A stretch of 64,000 nucleotides of DNA from G963677085 sp963677085. GTDB taxonomy: Bacteria; Planctomycetota; Planctomycetia; Pirellulales; Thermoguttaceae. Shown here in pieces: positions 51,653 through 60,204 of the stretch (position 1 is the stretch's first letter; every line of letters starts with the position of its first letter). Position numbers and translations under genes: made by a program. The DNA is taken from NCBI GenBank assembly GCA_963677085.2, contig CAXXFH010000004.1:186001-250000 (forward strand). Direction: 5' to 3'. The notes below the pieces were generated by a model. It did not search any database, was not told where the DNA came from, and saw nothing but the letters and a program-made list of their open reading frames with translations.

Positions 51653-54600
51653 ATGAGAACAAGAGTCGTACCGCTTGTCCTGTCGATGTTCTTGTTGGCC
51701 TCTCCGCTGTTGGCGGCGGAATTCCAGCCGGTTTTTGTGTGGACGGATACGGAGTGTTACCCAAATCCTCCGGGAAAGTATGCTGCGGGAAAGATGATCG
51801 ACGGTGACTTGGGCACCTACGCCTGCCTGCTGGACGACACACGCACCGGTAAGGACACGAAGGTCTGTCCGTCCAAGGCGGCGTCGCCGGTGACCGCCAA
51901 TTTCGTGCTCGACTTGGGAGAGGAACGGCCTGTCTCGGGGATGCGTTTCGTGGCACGCAACGCCTGGGTCTACGTGCTGGCAAAGAACGTGAGCATTTCC
52001 GCCTGTGCCGACGCCCAGGGCCGCGAGCACATCCGACCGTTGGCGGAGAGCCAGGAGTTGCCCGCGACGTCCAACTCCAACTCCGCTTTCGTGGAGTGGG
52101 CCCCGGTCACCACGCGTTACCTGAAGGTCCGCGTCAACGACTCCTATCAGAAGCGGTATCCCGGGCCGTGGATGCCTCAGGCGCAGCTCCCCTGGTGCCG
52201 CAAGGTGGGGCTGCCCACGGCGGGTGACGGGAAGAACTTGAACATCCAGATCGCAGAAATCACTTGCTATGATGCCCGTCCAGCCGATTTCCTTGTCAAA
52301 AATCCACCGGACGTTGCGTTCCCCCGCCAACGCCTCGAGCGCGACTGGCTCTATCAGGACGCCGGGCTCGACATTGCCCATGTCTTCACGTCAACCAGCG
52401 ACTGTGAAAAAGAACGTTCCATGGTGCAGCGAGTCTTGGGCCGGGTCGCCGATGACGAACCCGGGTTGAACCTCTTGTGGCAGCGGTTGAACGAGCTTGT
52501 CAAGGCGGCAGCGCCCGCATGCGATCCGCGCTGGCGCTCGCTCTATTGCGACGCCTGCACGGCGCGGCGCAAAACGCGCCTCCAAGCCCTTCGCGCGAAG
52601 GCCACGCAGTTTGTCTATGCCAAGCACGGCATTTTCGGTTGTATGCAGGGGTTGGCCGGCAAATACGACATCCCCGACGAACAGGTCCACGACTACACGT
52701 ACGGTTTCAAGAAGGGTGGGCAGCTTTGCCTGGCAACTCTGCTTGAAGACGGTACGGTCAAGCATGACGTGCTTTTGGAAAAGCCCGAGGGGGCGATCTG
52801 TTACCCAAGTCTTTCCTGGGACGCGCGGACGTTGGTCTTCTCGATGCGTGACAATTTTGAGACCGACTCCTACTACCTCTACGCGATGGACATGGCCTCG
52901 CGCCGGGTGAAGCAGCTTACCTTCCCCGTCCTCCAAGATGGCACGCCGCTGCCGGTGGCCGACTGCGAGCCGTCGTTCCTGCCCGACGGCCGGATCGTCT
53001 TCACCTCTACCCGCGACGTGCATATCAGCGACTGCTGGTATCGCGCTGGTGGAAACATCTACTGCTGCGATGCCGACGGCCGGAATATCCGCCGGCTGAC
53101 GTTCGACCAGCTCATGACGAACAACCCGCAGGTATTGGCAGACGGCCGGATTGTCTTCACTCGCTGGGAATATAACGACCGCAGCGCACTGTTCAACCAT
53201 CCGCTCATTGCGATGAACCCGGACGGCACGGCCCAGAACGAGTACTACGGCAACAACAGCATGTTCCCGGCGGCCATTATCCATGCACGCGGCATCCCGG
53301 GATCGCAGAAGGCAATCGCCGTGATCGCCGGGCACCATTCGATCTACAAGGGAAAGCTCGGCCTGATCGACCGGGCCAAGGGGATCCAGGCCGGCAAGGG
53401 GATCGAGTTCGTCAACACGCGGCTCGATGGCGAGCCGGGACGCGAGTCGGCCGATTTCATCAAGCCCGAGCCGCCCGACCGGTCAAGGCCGTACCTCGAT
53501 TTCAAGATCGACATTTTCGGCCAGTTCGGGCCGCAGTATTCGCATCCGTATGCGTTCGACGAGGAGAACTACCTTTGTTCGTTCTGTCCGGAAGGATATC
53601 TGCCGCCCTACGGCCCGTTCAACCCTCCGTTGGGCGTCTATTACATGACGGGCGATGGTGCACGCGAGTTGCTGGCGTTTGACGCCTGGCAAGGCACGGG
53701 GCAGGTCGTTCCAGTCATGCCCCGTACGCCGCCTTTCCAGCGAGCATCGGTCGTACAACCGCACGACAACAACGGCGTCTTCACGATCCAGGACGTCTAC
53801 GATGGCCCGGGGTTGGCAGGTGTTGCTCGCGGCACGGCCAAGAAGATTCGCGTCGTGGCGTTGGAGTATCGTGTCTGCCGCATGGGCTACGGGCAGAACG
53901 GAGGCGAGTGCGAGATGGGGCTTTGTCAGACGCCGATCTCGCTCAACAGCGGCAGTTGGGACGTCAAGCATGTGCTCGGCGAGGTCAACATCGAGGCCGA
54001 TGGCAGTTGCAGTTTCGAGGTACCCGCGCGCACGCCGGTCTACTTCCAGGTGCTCGACGCCAAGGGTTACACGATCCAGACCATGCGAAGCTGGGCGACG
54101 CTCCAAAACGGCGAGCACTTCTCCTGCATCGGTTGTCACGAGCATAAAACGGACGCGGGAGCGCAGATATCGACCACCCGAAAAACCACGATCGCGCTTT
54201 CCAAACGGGTTCAGAAACTGAAACCCTTTGCGGACAAAGAGCATCCGCTGGTCCGCCGGCTTAAGTCTAAATCGTGGCTCGACAGTGTGGAAAACTTTCT
54301 CGGCGTCAACGCCCCGCGTTCGCTCGACCCCGACGCGCCGGTCGACGGATTCAGCTTCGTCCAGGAAATACAGCCCATCTTCGATCGCCACTGCGTGAGC
54401 TGCCACAAGGCGGCGAACGTCGAAAAGTGCAAAATCAGCCTAACCAGTGAGTTGGCCAAGCCGGAAACCGTGAAGTTGATCGGCGCAGGCCAGGTGGATC
54501 CCAAGCGGGCCTATACGCAGTCTTACGTCACGATCACCACCTCGGGCAATCCCGACAATAACCCGTGGATGACGTGGCTGAAACCCCGCAGCCGTGCCGT

Positions 54601-54865
54601 GATGCTTCCGCCCTACCACACCGGGGCGAGCAAGAGCAAGATCATGGATTACTTCGAGCCCGTCCATTACGGAGTGGAGGTCAGCGAGAACGAAAAACGC
54701 ACGTTCGCCTGTTGGCTGGATTTGCTCGTTCCCTTCTGTGGCTCCTATACGCAGCACAACACGTGGACGGAGGCGGAAAAAGTCGAATATAGCTACTTTC
54801 AGGAAAAACGCCGTGCCTATGCCGCCGCCGAGTTGAAATCGCTTCGCCAATCTTTGGGTTTTTGA
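51653..54865 (+). CDS. HzsA-related multi-domain cytochrome-like protein
   Basis: 1070 aa from the ATG at 51653, which opens the signal peptide (VVPLVLSMFLLASPLLAAEF). Domains: discoidin-like module (DGDLGTYACLLDD ... VTANFVLDLGEERPVSG), then WD40/TolB-like blades (SLSWDARTLVFSMRDNFETD, EPSFLPDGRIVFTSTRDVHI) as in hydrazine synthase alpha, and a C-terminal c-type cytochrome part. Two heme sites: CIGCH (825-829) and CVSCH (914-918, in IQPIFDRHCVSCHKAANVEK). The family name comes from the alpha subunit of anammox hydrazine synthase, but the other subunits are not here, so hydrazine synthesis is not implied. It is probably periplasmic and redox-active. Confidence 0.85.
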   Translation: MRTRVVPLVLSMFLLASPLLAAEFQPVFVWTDTECYPNPPGKYAAGKMIDGDLGTYACLLDDTRTGKDTKVCPSKAASPVTANFVLDLGEERPVSGMRFVARNAWVYVLAKNVSISACADAQGREHIRPLAESQELPATSNSNSAFVEWAPVTTRYLKVRVNDSYQKRYPGPWMPQAQLPWCRKVGLPTAGDGKNLNIQIAEITCYDARPADFLVKNPPDVAFPRQRLERDWLYQDAGLDIAHVFTSTSDCEKERSMVQRVLGRVADDEPGLNLLWQRLNELVKAAAPACDPRWRSLYCDACTARRKTRLQALRAKATQFVYAKHGIFGCMQGLAGKYDIPDEQVHDYTYGFKKGGQLCLATLLEDGTVKHDVLLEKPEGAICYPSLSWDARTLVFSMRDNFETDSYYLYAMDMASRRVKQLTFPVLQDGTPLPVADCEPSFLPDGRIVFTSTRDVHISDCWYRAGGNIYCCDADGRNIRRLTFDQLMTNNPQVLADGRIVFTRWEYNDRSALFNHPLIAMNPDGTAQNEYYGNNSMFPAAIIHARGIPGSQKAIAVIAGHHSIYKGKLGLIDRAKGIQAGKGIEFVNTRLDGEPGRESADFIKPEPPDRSRPYLDFKIDIFGQFGPQYSHPYAFDEENYLCSFCPEGYLPPYGPFNPPLGVYYMTGDGARELLAFDAWQGTGQVVPVMPRTPPFQRASVVQPHDNNGVFTIQDVYDGPGLAGVARGTAKKIRVVALEYRVCRMGYGQNGGECEMGLCQTPISLNSGSWDVKHVLGEVNIEADGSCSFEVPARTPVYFQVLDAKGYTIQTMRSWATLQNGEHFSCIGCHEHKTDAGAQISTTRKTTIALSKRVQKLKPFADKEHPLVRRLKSKSWLDSVENFLGVNAPRSLDPDAPVDGFSFVQEIQPIFDRHCVSCHKAANVEKCKISLTSELAKPETVKLIGAGQVDPKRAYTQSYVTITTSGNPDNNPWMTWLKPRSRAVMLPPYHTGASKSKIMDYFEPVHYGVEVSENEKRTFACWLDLLVPFCGSYTQHNTWTEAEKVEYSYFQEKRRAYAAAELKSLRQSLGF

Positions 54866-54975
54866 GCCGCGGGGTGCGCATTAGAACCAGTCTGATCGAC
54901 TGCGGCGACCCCCTGGCCTTCGGCAAATGCGAGGGGAGGAAGACAGTCTGATTCTTCATTGTCCGGGAGGCCGAC

Positions 54976-56016
54976 ATGGAATTGCTGATTCGTCCGGGGT
55001 GCAAAGATGATGCCGAAGCAAATCGGAAATCGGTAGTCTATCATCCGCAATTCGGTTTTACGCTGGTCGAACTTTTGGTCGTGATTGCGATCATCGGCAT
55101 TCTGATCGCGCTGTTGCTACCGGCCGTCCAGACGGCCAGAGAGGCGGCGCGACGGATGCAGTGCGCCAACAACTTGAAGCAGTTGGGGTTGGCTTGCCTG
55201 TTGCACGAGGAGGTGCATGGGTTCTTGCCCGCCGGCGGGTGGGGGTACTCTTGGGTGGGCGATCCCGACCAGGGCTTCGGCAGGAACCAACCCGGCGGGT
55301 GGATGTTCAGCGTGCTCCCCTTCATCGAGCAGACAGCCCTGCACCAGTTGGGCGCCGGCGGCACGGGCGCCAAAAAGAAAAAGGCCTGCGTCGAACTGAC
55401 CACGACGCCGCTTCAGGTCTTCAATTGCCCCAGCCGACGCACGGCAAAACTCTATAAGTGCACGGTCCGTTCTCTCTACAGCCCCGGCGTCGATGGCGAG
55501 CAGATGGGTTCAGCCGATCTGACCAACGTGGCCAAAAGCTGTTACTGCATGAACTCCGGTACGGTCGTCGTCCAATGCACTAGCGGGCCCTCGACCCTGG
55601 CCGGCGCCAAAACCTACTCGTGGCCCGACTGCACGAACACGAACGGACTCGCCTGCTACCGTAGCGAGACGACGATCGCCAGCATCCGCGACGGCACCAG
55701 CAACACATACCTGCTGGGCGAGAAGAACCTCGACGTGGACTACTACAACAGCGGACTGTCGGGCGGCGATTCCCAGTGCATGTACGTCGGGCACGACCCG
55801 GACAGCATTCGCTACGCCAGCCGGTCCTATCCCCCGACGGAGGACCGGCCGGGTGTTAACGCCGACCGTTGTTTCGGCGGTCCGCATCCCGGCGGCTCCA
55901 TGTTCGTGTTCTGTGACGGTTCGGTCCGCTTGATCAGCTTTTCTATCGACCTCGACATCCATGGCCGCTTCGGAAATAGAAAGGACGGCGAGGTAACTGA
56001 CGCCGGCCATATGTGA
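54976..56016 (+). CDS. DUF1559 pilin-like protein
   Basis: 346 aa; GGGAGG lies before the ATG. Prepilin-type start FTLVELLVVIAIIGILIALL, then PAVQTAREAARRMQCANNLK, and the C-terminal H-x9-D-G motif HPGGSMFVFCDG. It is similar to the protein at 46853 in its first 60 residues. It lies between two HzsA-related genes, which suggests it was inserted or co-acquired with them. Confidence 0.9.
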   Translation: MELLIRPGCKDDAEANRKSVVYHPQFGFTLVELLVVIAIIGILIALLLPAVQTAREAARRMQCANNLKQLGLACLLHEEVHGFLPAGGWGYSWVGDPDQGFGRNQPGGWMFSVLPFIEQTALHQLGAGGTGAKKKKACVELTTTPLQVFNCPSRRTAKLYKCTVRSLYSPGVDGEQMGSADLTNVAKSCYCMNSGTVVVQCTSGPSTLAGAKTYSWPDCTNTNGLACYRSETTIASIRDGTSNTYLLGEKNLDVDYYNSGLSGGDSQCMYVGHDPDSIRYASRSYPPTEDRPGVNADRCFGGPHPGGSMFVFCDGSVRLISFSIDLDIHGRFGNRKDGEVTDAGHM

Positions 56017-56055
56017 GTTGAAAGTTGGTGTCCTTCCGGCAAGCGTGAAGAATCT

Positions 56056-56676
56056 GTGCGGGCGGCGGAGCCGGGGGCGGTGTGCAACAGCTCGACCAAC
56101 GTCGACATCGGTGAACCGCTTGGCCCGATTGTGGAAAGACGTTGCCTTTCGTGCCACGGTTCGGTCGCTCATTTGGGGCAACGTGTCGAAAAGATTCGGG
56201 TTAACCCTCTGTATTCCTCATCGCCAGCCAACGCGTGGAAAGGGCGGACGAACTTGCCCAAGCATTGCTGGAACCTTTACAACCTCTCGTATCCCGAGAA
56301 GTCGATGATCCTGCTCGCTCCGCTTTCCAAAGAGGCGGGCGGATACGAATGGTGCAAGGACAGCGATGGCCAGCCTGCCCGGGTCTTCTCCAACATCAAC
56401 GCCCCCGACTACCAGACCACATTGCGGGCCATTCAGGCGGCAAAGGTGCGTCAGGAGAGAATCGGACGTATTGACATGCCAGGCTGGCGTCCTCCGACAC
56501 ACTACGTTTACTGGATGAAGCGTTTCGGGCTCCTCCCCCAGAACTTCGATCCGGCCAAGGATTTTTTCGATCCCTACAAGACGGACCAAGCATACTGGCG
56601 TTCGCTGTGGTACGGCCCGCCCGCTGCAGAAGCCGGCTCGATGCGTGTTGGCGTATCCGGGGAAACGGGGCCATGA
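56056..56676 (+). pseudogene. HzsA-related protein, C-terminal fragment
   Basis: 206 codons from a GTG, with no ribosome site and no signal peptide, following an in-frame stop 42 bases upstream. It matches only the last domain of HzsA-related proteins: a heme site CLSCH (30-34, IVERRCLSCHGSVAHL), then SYPEKSMILLAPLSKEAGGY and RIDMPGWRPPTHYVYWMKRF. The discoidin and WD40 parts are missing. It is likely a truncated second copy, perhaps left after rearrangement at the island's right end. It is possible but less likely that it is a stand-alone cytochrome. Confidence 0.65.
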
Positions 56677-56794
56677 CCCCACGCAGACCAAACTCCGGTA
56701 CTTGCCTTCGATGTGTCACCCCTTTCGATGTGAATATCCTTAACCGGCAACATGGTTTTTGGTCGGTGTGTTGGCCAGCATGGCGCCGATATCG

Positions 56795-57109
56795 TTTGAC
56801 CTCGCCAGTGATCATCCGACCGTGAACGTCGAAGCGGGTTACACAAAACGGAAGCGGCGTGACACGCGGCCGCTGCCACCCTAGCTGGCCGGTCAGTTGC
56901 GGCCGTGGTTAGCCACTCGGCCCGTGGAAAAAGCCAAAGTATGGCCGGGCAGGTGGCCGGAAAAGGCAGTCAAGATGCTGCGCGACGATTTGGAGATGGC
57001 AGAGGTTCCGTAGACCGACGAAACGGGCCGCGTGTTCGACTTCCACTCGCTGCGCCATCAGTTCATTTCGGACCTGGCTGCAGCAGGGGTTCATCCGAAG
57101 GTGACGTAG
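56795..57109 (+). pseudogene. tyrosine recombinase remnant with three in-frame stops
   Basis: One frame reads SFDLASDHPTVNVEAGYTKR, KRRDTRPLPP, stop, LAGQLRPWLATRP, VWPGRWPEKAVKMLRDDLEM, stop, DETGRVFDFHSLRHQFISDL, AAAGVHPKVT, stop. The stops are TAG at 56882, 57011 and 57107. The last segment is the His-x-x-Arg box of planctomycete-type integrases. It points toward the right attachment repeat. It is a dead integrase. Confidence 0.85.
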
Positions 57110-57550
57110 CAGTGGTATAGGGGTACACGGTTCCACCGTCTTCTTCATGCGCCATGCGCCCGCCGTTGGTGGGGCCGGAGACACTTTCTCGGTCAAAAAT
57201 CCGGAGGGACGAAGGTAACGGTAATCGTGCCGCCATTGGGTCCACCCCCCGGGCACCCCAGGGGTCGGCTGGAAACGTCGGCAATTCCATGGCTGTCGTA
57301 CACCCGATCCAAATGGCCAGCACGGCGTCCAGGTCGGCAAGCCGGTGTAGTCCATCGCCCGGTCGCCACCGCAGCACCCACTACAGCTTGCTGGTCACCG
57401 AACCATGGCCGCCTGGACGAACGCCACAGCCGCACCACGTTCCCCGCTGCTCAGATGCGGCCACCTTTAACGATCAGCCCCCGTTCCGGATCGACGGCCA
57501 CCCGATCGGCTTCCACGTCGCCGTGGTCGACCAGTCGCAGTGCAGTGGCC
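57110..57550. other. 441-base gap, no gene seen
   Basis: Follows the dead integrase. No reading frame with family resemblance; probably further decayed integrase-associated sequence. Confidence 0.45.
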
Positions 57551-57772
57551 TCACTTTCCCTTTGGCGTAATCAGGCATCCTTCGCCGGCCAATCGCACCA
57601 CAGCGGCACGCACGACCGCCAGGACGGCGGTACGCTCATGTTCGTCGAGGTGGGGCCATTTGCTGGCAATCAGGCCCAACTCGGGATCATCGGCCATCTG
57701 GTCGGCGTCCCGGTCACCTGCTACGCCCTGGTCAGCTAGCCGCAAAGTGGCGTTGGAGTCGCACGAATTTCC
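57551..57772 (-). pseudogene. fragment of integrase-associated small protein
   Basis: The frame is open from just after a stop at about 57773 and lacks an ATG start. Residues such as DPELGLIASKWPHLDEHERT resemble the C-terminal helical tail (DPDLAxxVAxWPxL) often seen next to planctomycete integrases. It is probably a remnant. Confidence 0.35.
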
Positions 57773-57852
57773 TTCCGACTGCTAACCATAATGCGACGCC
57801 CGCCCCGACGAACCTTCATTTTCCCCGGGTTTTTCGTCGCTTGACGTCTGAC

Positions 57853-57894
57853 TGCAAATCCGCCATCCCCGGTTCGAATCCGGGCGGCGCCTCT
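57853..57894 (+). other. attR: 42-bp tRNA-Cys 3' fragment
   Basis: It is identical over 42 bases to 43826-43867, running from the anticodon loop to two bases past the discriminator. The 5' half of the tRNA is absent, so it is not a functional tRNA. It marks the right border of the island. Confidence 0.9.
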
Positions 57895-58326
57895 TGTGGG
57901 CCATCCTTTTTGGGGTGCTTTTTTTGTTTTTCTGCTATGAAAATCTCATCACCGCCGCCCCGAGGAACACCACCCGATGGAGCTATTTGTTTCATTGGCA
58001 AGTCGGAAATTATTGGGTATTCTTTGAATTAACGGCAAAAAACGGCCGGACTCCCCCAAATTTCTATTAAGGGGCTCCCCCCCGCCAGCTTTCCTGCTAT
58101 GATATCAGTAGTAAGGGCTGTTGGTCATGTTGGGGGGCAACGCGTGGGGAATTCGCCGCACCCTCTGCAGTCCGCCAAGCCGGTGTGGTGCGAATTGCAG
58201 TCACACGTCGGTGGCAGTTCTGCCCCGAGCCAGTCCTGTTTGGTTCCTTGAGTTTTTGCCCAAGTGGCGCGCTCCACTATGACGGCCGTCACCAATTCCG
58301 ATAAGCCCGCAGGGGGACGAACCATT
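57895..58326. other. 432-base gap with terminator-like T-runs
   Basis: After the right border. GGCCATCC-TTTTT-GGGGTGC-TTTTTTT near 57900-57930 may be the original tRNA terminator, now displaced. The promoter of the histidine kinase gene should lie at its right end. No gene seen. Confidence 0.5.
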
Positions 58327-59421
58327 ATGGTGGATCCTCTTCGACGCTGTAGCACGCCATCGGGCGGTGAGTCACCGAGGAAAACGTGCGCTAACGTGAA
58401 CGCTAGCAGTGGCGCGGCAATCGTCATGCTGCTGGATCATGCCGGTGTTGTTACCTCGGCAGGTGGGCAGGAGGCCGTGACCATTCTCGGTCGTACGGCA
58501 GCCGACTATGTGGGCCAATCCACCCTCGACCTCTTCGGAGACGACTCGAAGACCAAGCGAAAAATCGCCCGTGCGCTGGGTGGTGAAGCAGTGTCGCTGG
58601 AGATTACGCATCGCGGGACGACAGCCGAGTTGCGACTATTCCCTCTGAAAGATCGAAACGGAGAAACCATCAGTCTAAGTGGCGTATTGTGCGACGCCAC
58701 CCACACGCGTGCGCTGGAGGGTGCCCTGCAAGGGGAAAAAACGTTGCTGGAGCAAATGCTGAGCGTTCACGAACGCGACCGCAAGCTGCTGGCCTACGAG
58801 ATTCACGACGGCTTGGTACAAGAAGCTACTGGGGCCCGTCTTCAATTGCAGTCGCTCTTGGAAAGCCAGCACGTAGCCTCGGCGGTGGCAAAAGAACGAA
58901 TTCAACTGGCATCCGACATGATGGCGGCCGCTGTGCGCGAGGCAAGGCAGTTGATCAGTGGCCTTCGACCGCCCGTGCTCGACGAACGCGGCGTCGTGCC
59001 GGCAATCCACTACATGATCGAGAATCGTAGCAGTGGAATAGGCGGCCCGAGGATCAGTTTCACGACCCACGTGCAATTCGATCGCTTAGACACCCAACTA
59101 GAAAACACTATTTATCGGATTGCTCAAGAAGCCTTGACGAATGCAATCCGTTACAGCGAGTCCGATCGTGTCGAGATCCGGTTGCGGCAGCTACACGACG
59201 TGGCGGAACTCGAAATTGAGGATTGGGGCATTGGTTTTAATCCGATGCGTGTATCCAAAGACCGTTACGGCCTGCTGGGCATTAAGGAACGTGCCCGACT
59301 GTTGCATGGCCGAGCCGAGATTTATAGTTCGCCAGGCAAAGGCACGCGGGTTCGCGTGAAGTTGCCCATAACAGAAGCCCACGAAAAAACGTCTATCATC
59401 AACGAAGGGAGTATCGAATGA
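58327..59421 (+). CDS. sensor histidine kinase (NarX/HisKA_3 type)
   Basis: 364 aa from the ATG at 58327, chosen because AGGGGGA lies 11 bases upstream; in-frame starts at 58264 (GTG) and 58279 lack one. A PAS-like domain lies in the N-terminal half (AIVMLLDHAGVVTSAGGQEA), with no membrane helix, so it is cytoplasmic. Phospho-acceptor His lies in LLAYEIHDGLVQEATGARLQ; ATPase boxes are NTIYRIAQEALTNAIRY, IEDWGIGFNP and GKGTRVRVKLP. The stop overlaps the response-regulator start (ATGA), so the two form a pair. Confidence 0.88.
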   Translation: MVDPLRRCSTPSGGESPRKTCANVNASSGAAIVMLLDHAGVVTSAGGQEAVTILGRTAADYVGQSTLDLFGDDSKTKRKIARALGGEAVSLEITHRGTTAELRLFPLKDRNGETISLSGVLCDATHTRALEGALQGEKTLLEQMLSVHERDRKLLAYEIHDGLVQEATGARLQLQSLLESQHVASAVAKERIQLASDMMAAAVREARQLISGLRPPVLDERGVVPAIHYMIENRSSGIGGPRISFTTHVQFDRLDTQLENTIYRIAQEALTNAIRYSESDRVEIRLRQLHDVAELEIEDWGIGFNPMRVSKDRYGLLGIKERARLLHGRAEIYSSPGKGTRVRVKLPITEAHEKTSIINEGSIE

Positions 59422-60056
59422 GTGATAAAATTCGCTTGCTGATCGCCGACGACCACGAAGTCGTTCGCAGTGGTTTGAAGGCATTAGTGGCCGACACCGA
59501 GATCGAAGTGGTGGTGGCATTATCTACCGGCAACAGTGCCGTGAAGTACCTGCTGGAAAACGATGTCGACGTGGCGATGCTCGACATCCGCATGCCGGAT
59601 GGCGATGGTCTAACCGCCTTGGGCCGTATCAAGCTCGACAAACCCGACCTGCCGATCCTGATGTTGTCGACATTTGACAACCCCACGTACATCGCCCGGG
59701 CAGTCGCGTTAGGCGCCAGCGGTTATCTGCTGAAGGGTTGCAGCCGCGAGCACCTGCTCGCATCAATCCGCACGGCAGCGGCCGGCGAAAGTGCTTGGAC
59801 CCGCGACGAGTTGCGCCGCGTCACCGGAGCGTTGGCCACTCCAAGACTGGCCGCCGACGTCGAGGTTCCGCTAACCCAACGCGAGAGCGAAGTGCTGCGT
59901 CAGTTGGCCTACGGGCTGACCAACAAGGAAATTGCCCAGGCGCTGCACATCAGCTACGAAACGGTCAAAGAGCACGTGCAACACATCCTCCGCAAGATCG
60001 GGGTTTCGGACCGCACGCAAGCTGCCGTTTGGGCGGTGCGCAAAGAACTGGTGTAA
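59418..60056 (+). CDS. NarL/FixJ-type response regulator
   Basis: 212 aa, ATG overlapping the kinase stop. The receiver domain has the acidic pocket DDHEVVRSGL and the phosphorylated Asp56 in VDVAMLDIRMPDGDG. The LuxR-type DNA-binding domain is PLTQRESEVLRQLAYGLTNK, then EIAQALHISYETVKEHVQHI. It is predicted to be phosphorylated by the neighbouring kinase and to control transcription; targets are unknown. Confidence 0.93.
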   Translation: MSDKIRLLIADDHEVVRSGLKALVADTEIEVVVALSTGNSAVKYLLENDVDVAMLDIRMPDGDGLTALGRIKLDKPDLPILMLSTFDNPTYIARAVALGASGYLLKGCSREHLLASIRTAAAGESAWTRDELRRVTGALATPRLAADVEVPLTQRESEVLRQLAYGLTNKEIAQALHISYETVKEHVQHILRKIGVSDRTQAAVWAVRKELV

Positions 60057-60094
60057 TTCTACCGGTCACCCGAATCCTCTGAGCGGAAATTGAG

Positions 60095-60156
60095 AACGGG
60101 CTACTTGGCGCCGTGTCGTGTTTTAGCGCGACCGCCGCTAAGTGGCCCGTTTTGTT
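60095..60156 (+). terminator. probable bidirectional terminator
   Basis: Long stem AACGGGCTACTTGGCG / CCGCTAAGTGGCCCGTT with a GC-rich loop, then TTGTTT. It lies between the response regulator and the convergent esterase gene. Confidence 0.6.
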
Positions 60157-60204
60157 TAGAAAGGCGTTTCAGCCGTTTGAAAAACCATCGGACCGCCACA
60201 GCCG

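Larger units (their letters stand above)
43826..57894. mobile_element. tRNA-Cys-integrated genomic island (about 14.0 kb)
   Basis: It is bounded by a perfect 42-bp direct repeat of the tRNA-Cys 3' part. Near the left end is a tyrosine-recombinase C-terminus (minus strand, 43937-44593) and near the right end a stop-riddled recombinase remnant (plus strand, 56795-57109). A 17-bp sequence, gctRaccataatgcgac, recurs 142 bases right of the left repeat's end (44009-44025) and 56 bases left of the right repeat (57781-57797). Both recombinase genes look broken, so the island is probably immobile now. Cargo: exported redox, cytochrome, PEP-CTERM and DUF1559 proteins with a XylR-type regulator. Confidence 0.8.

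Noticed and set aside
51653..54865. Hydrazine synthase (anammox) locus
   Set aside because: Only an HzsA-related protein is present, with extra discoidin sequence; HzsB/C and hydrazine dehydrogenase are absent, and such relatives are common in non-anammox planctomycetes.
57853..57894. Second tRNA-Cys gene
   Set aside because: Only the 3' part is present; the acceptor 5' strand and D-arm are missing. It is an attachment-site copy.
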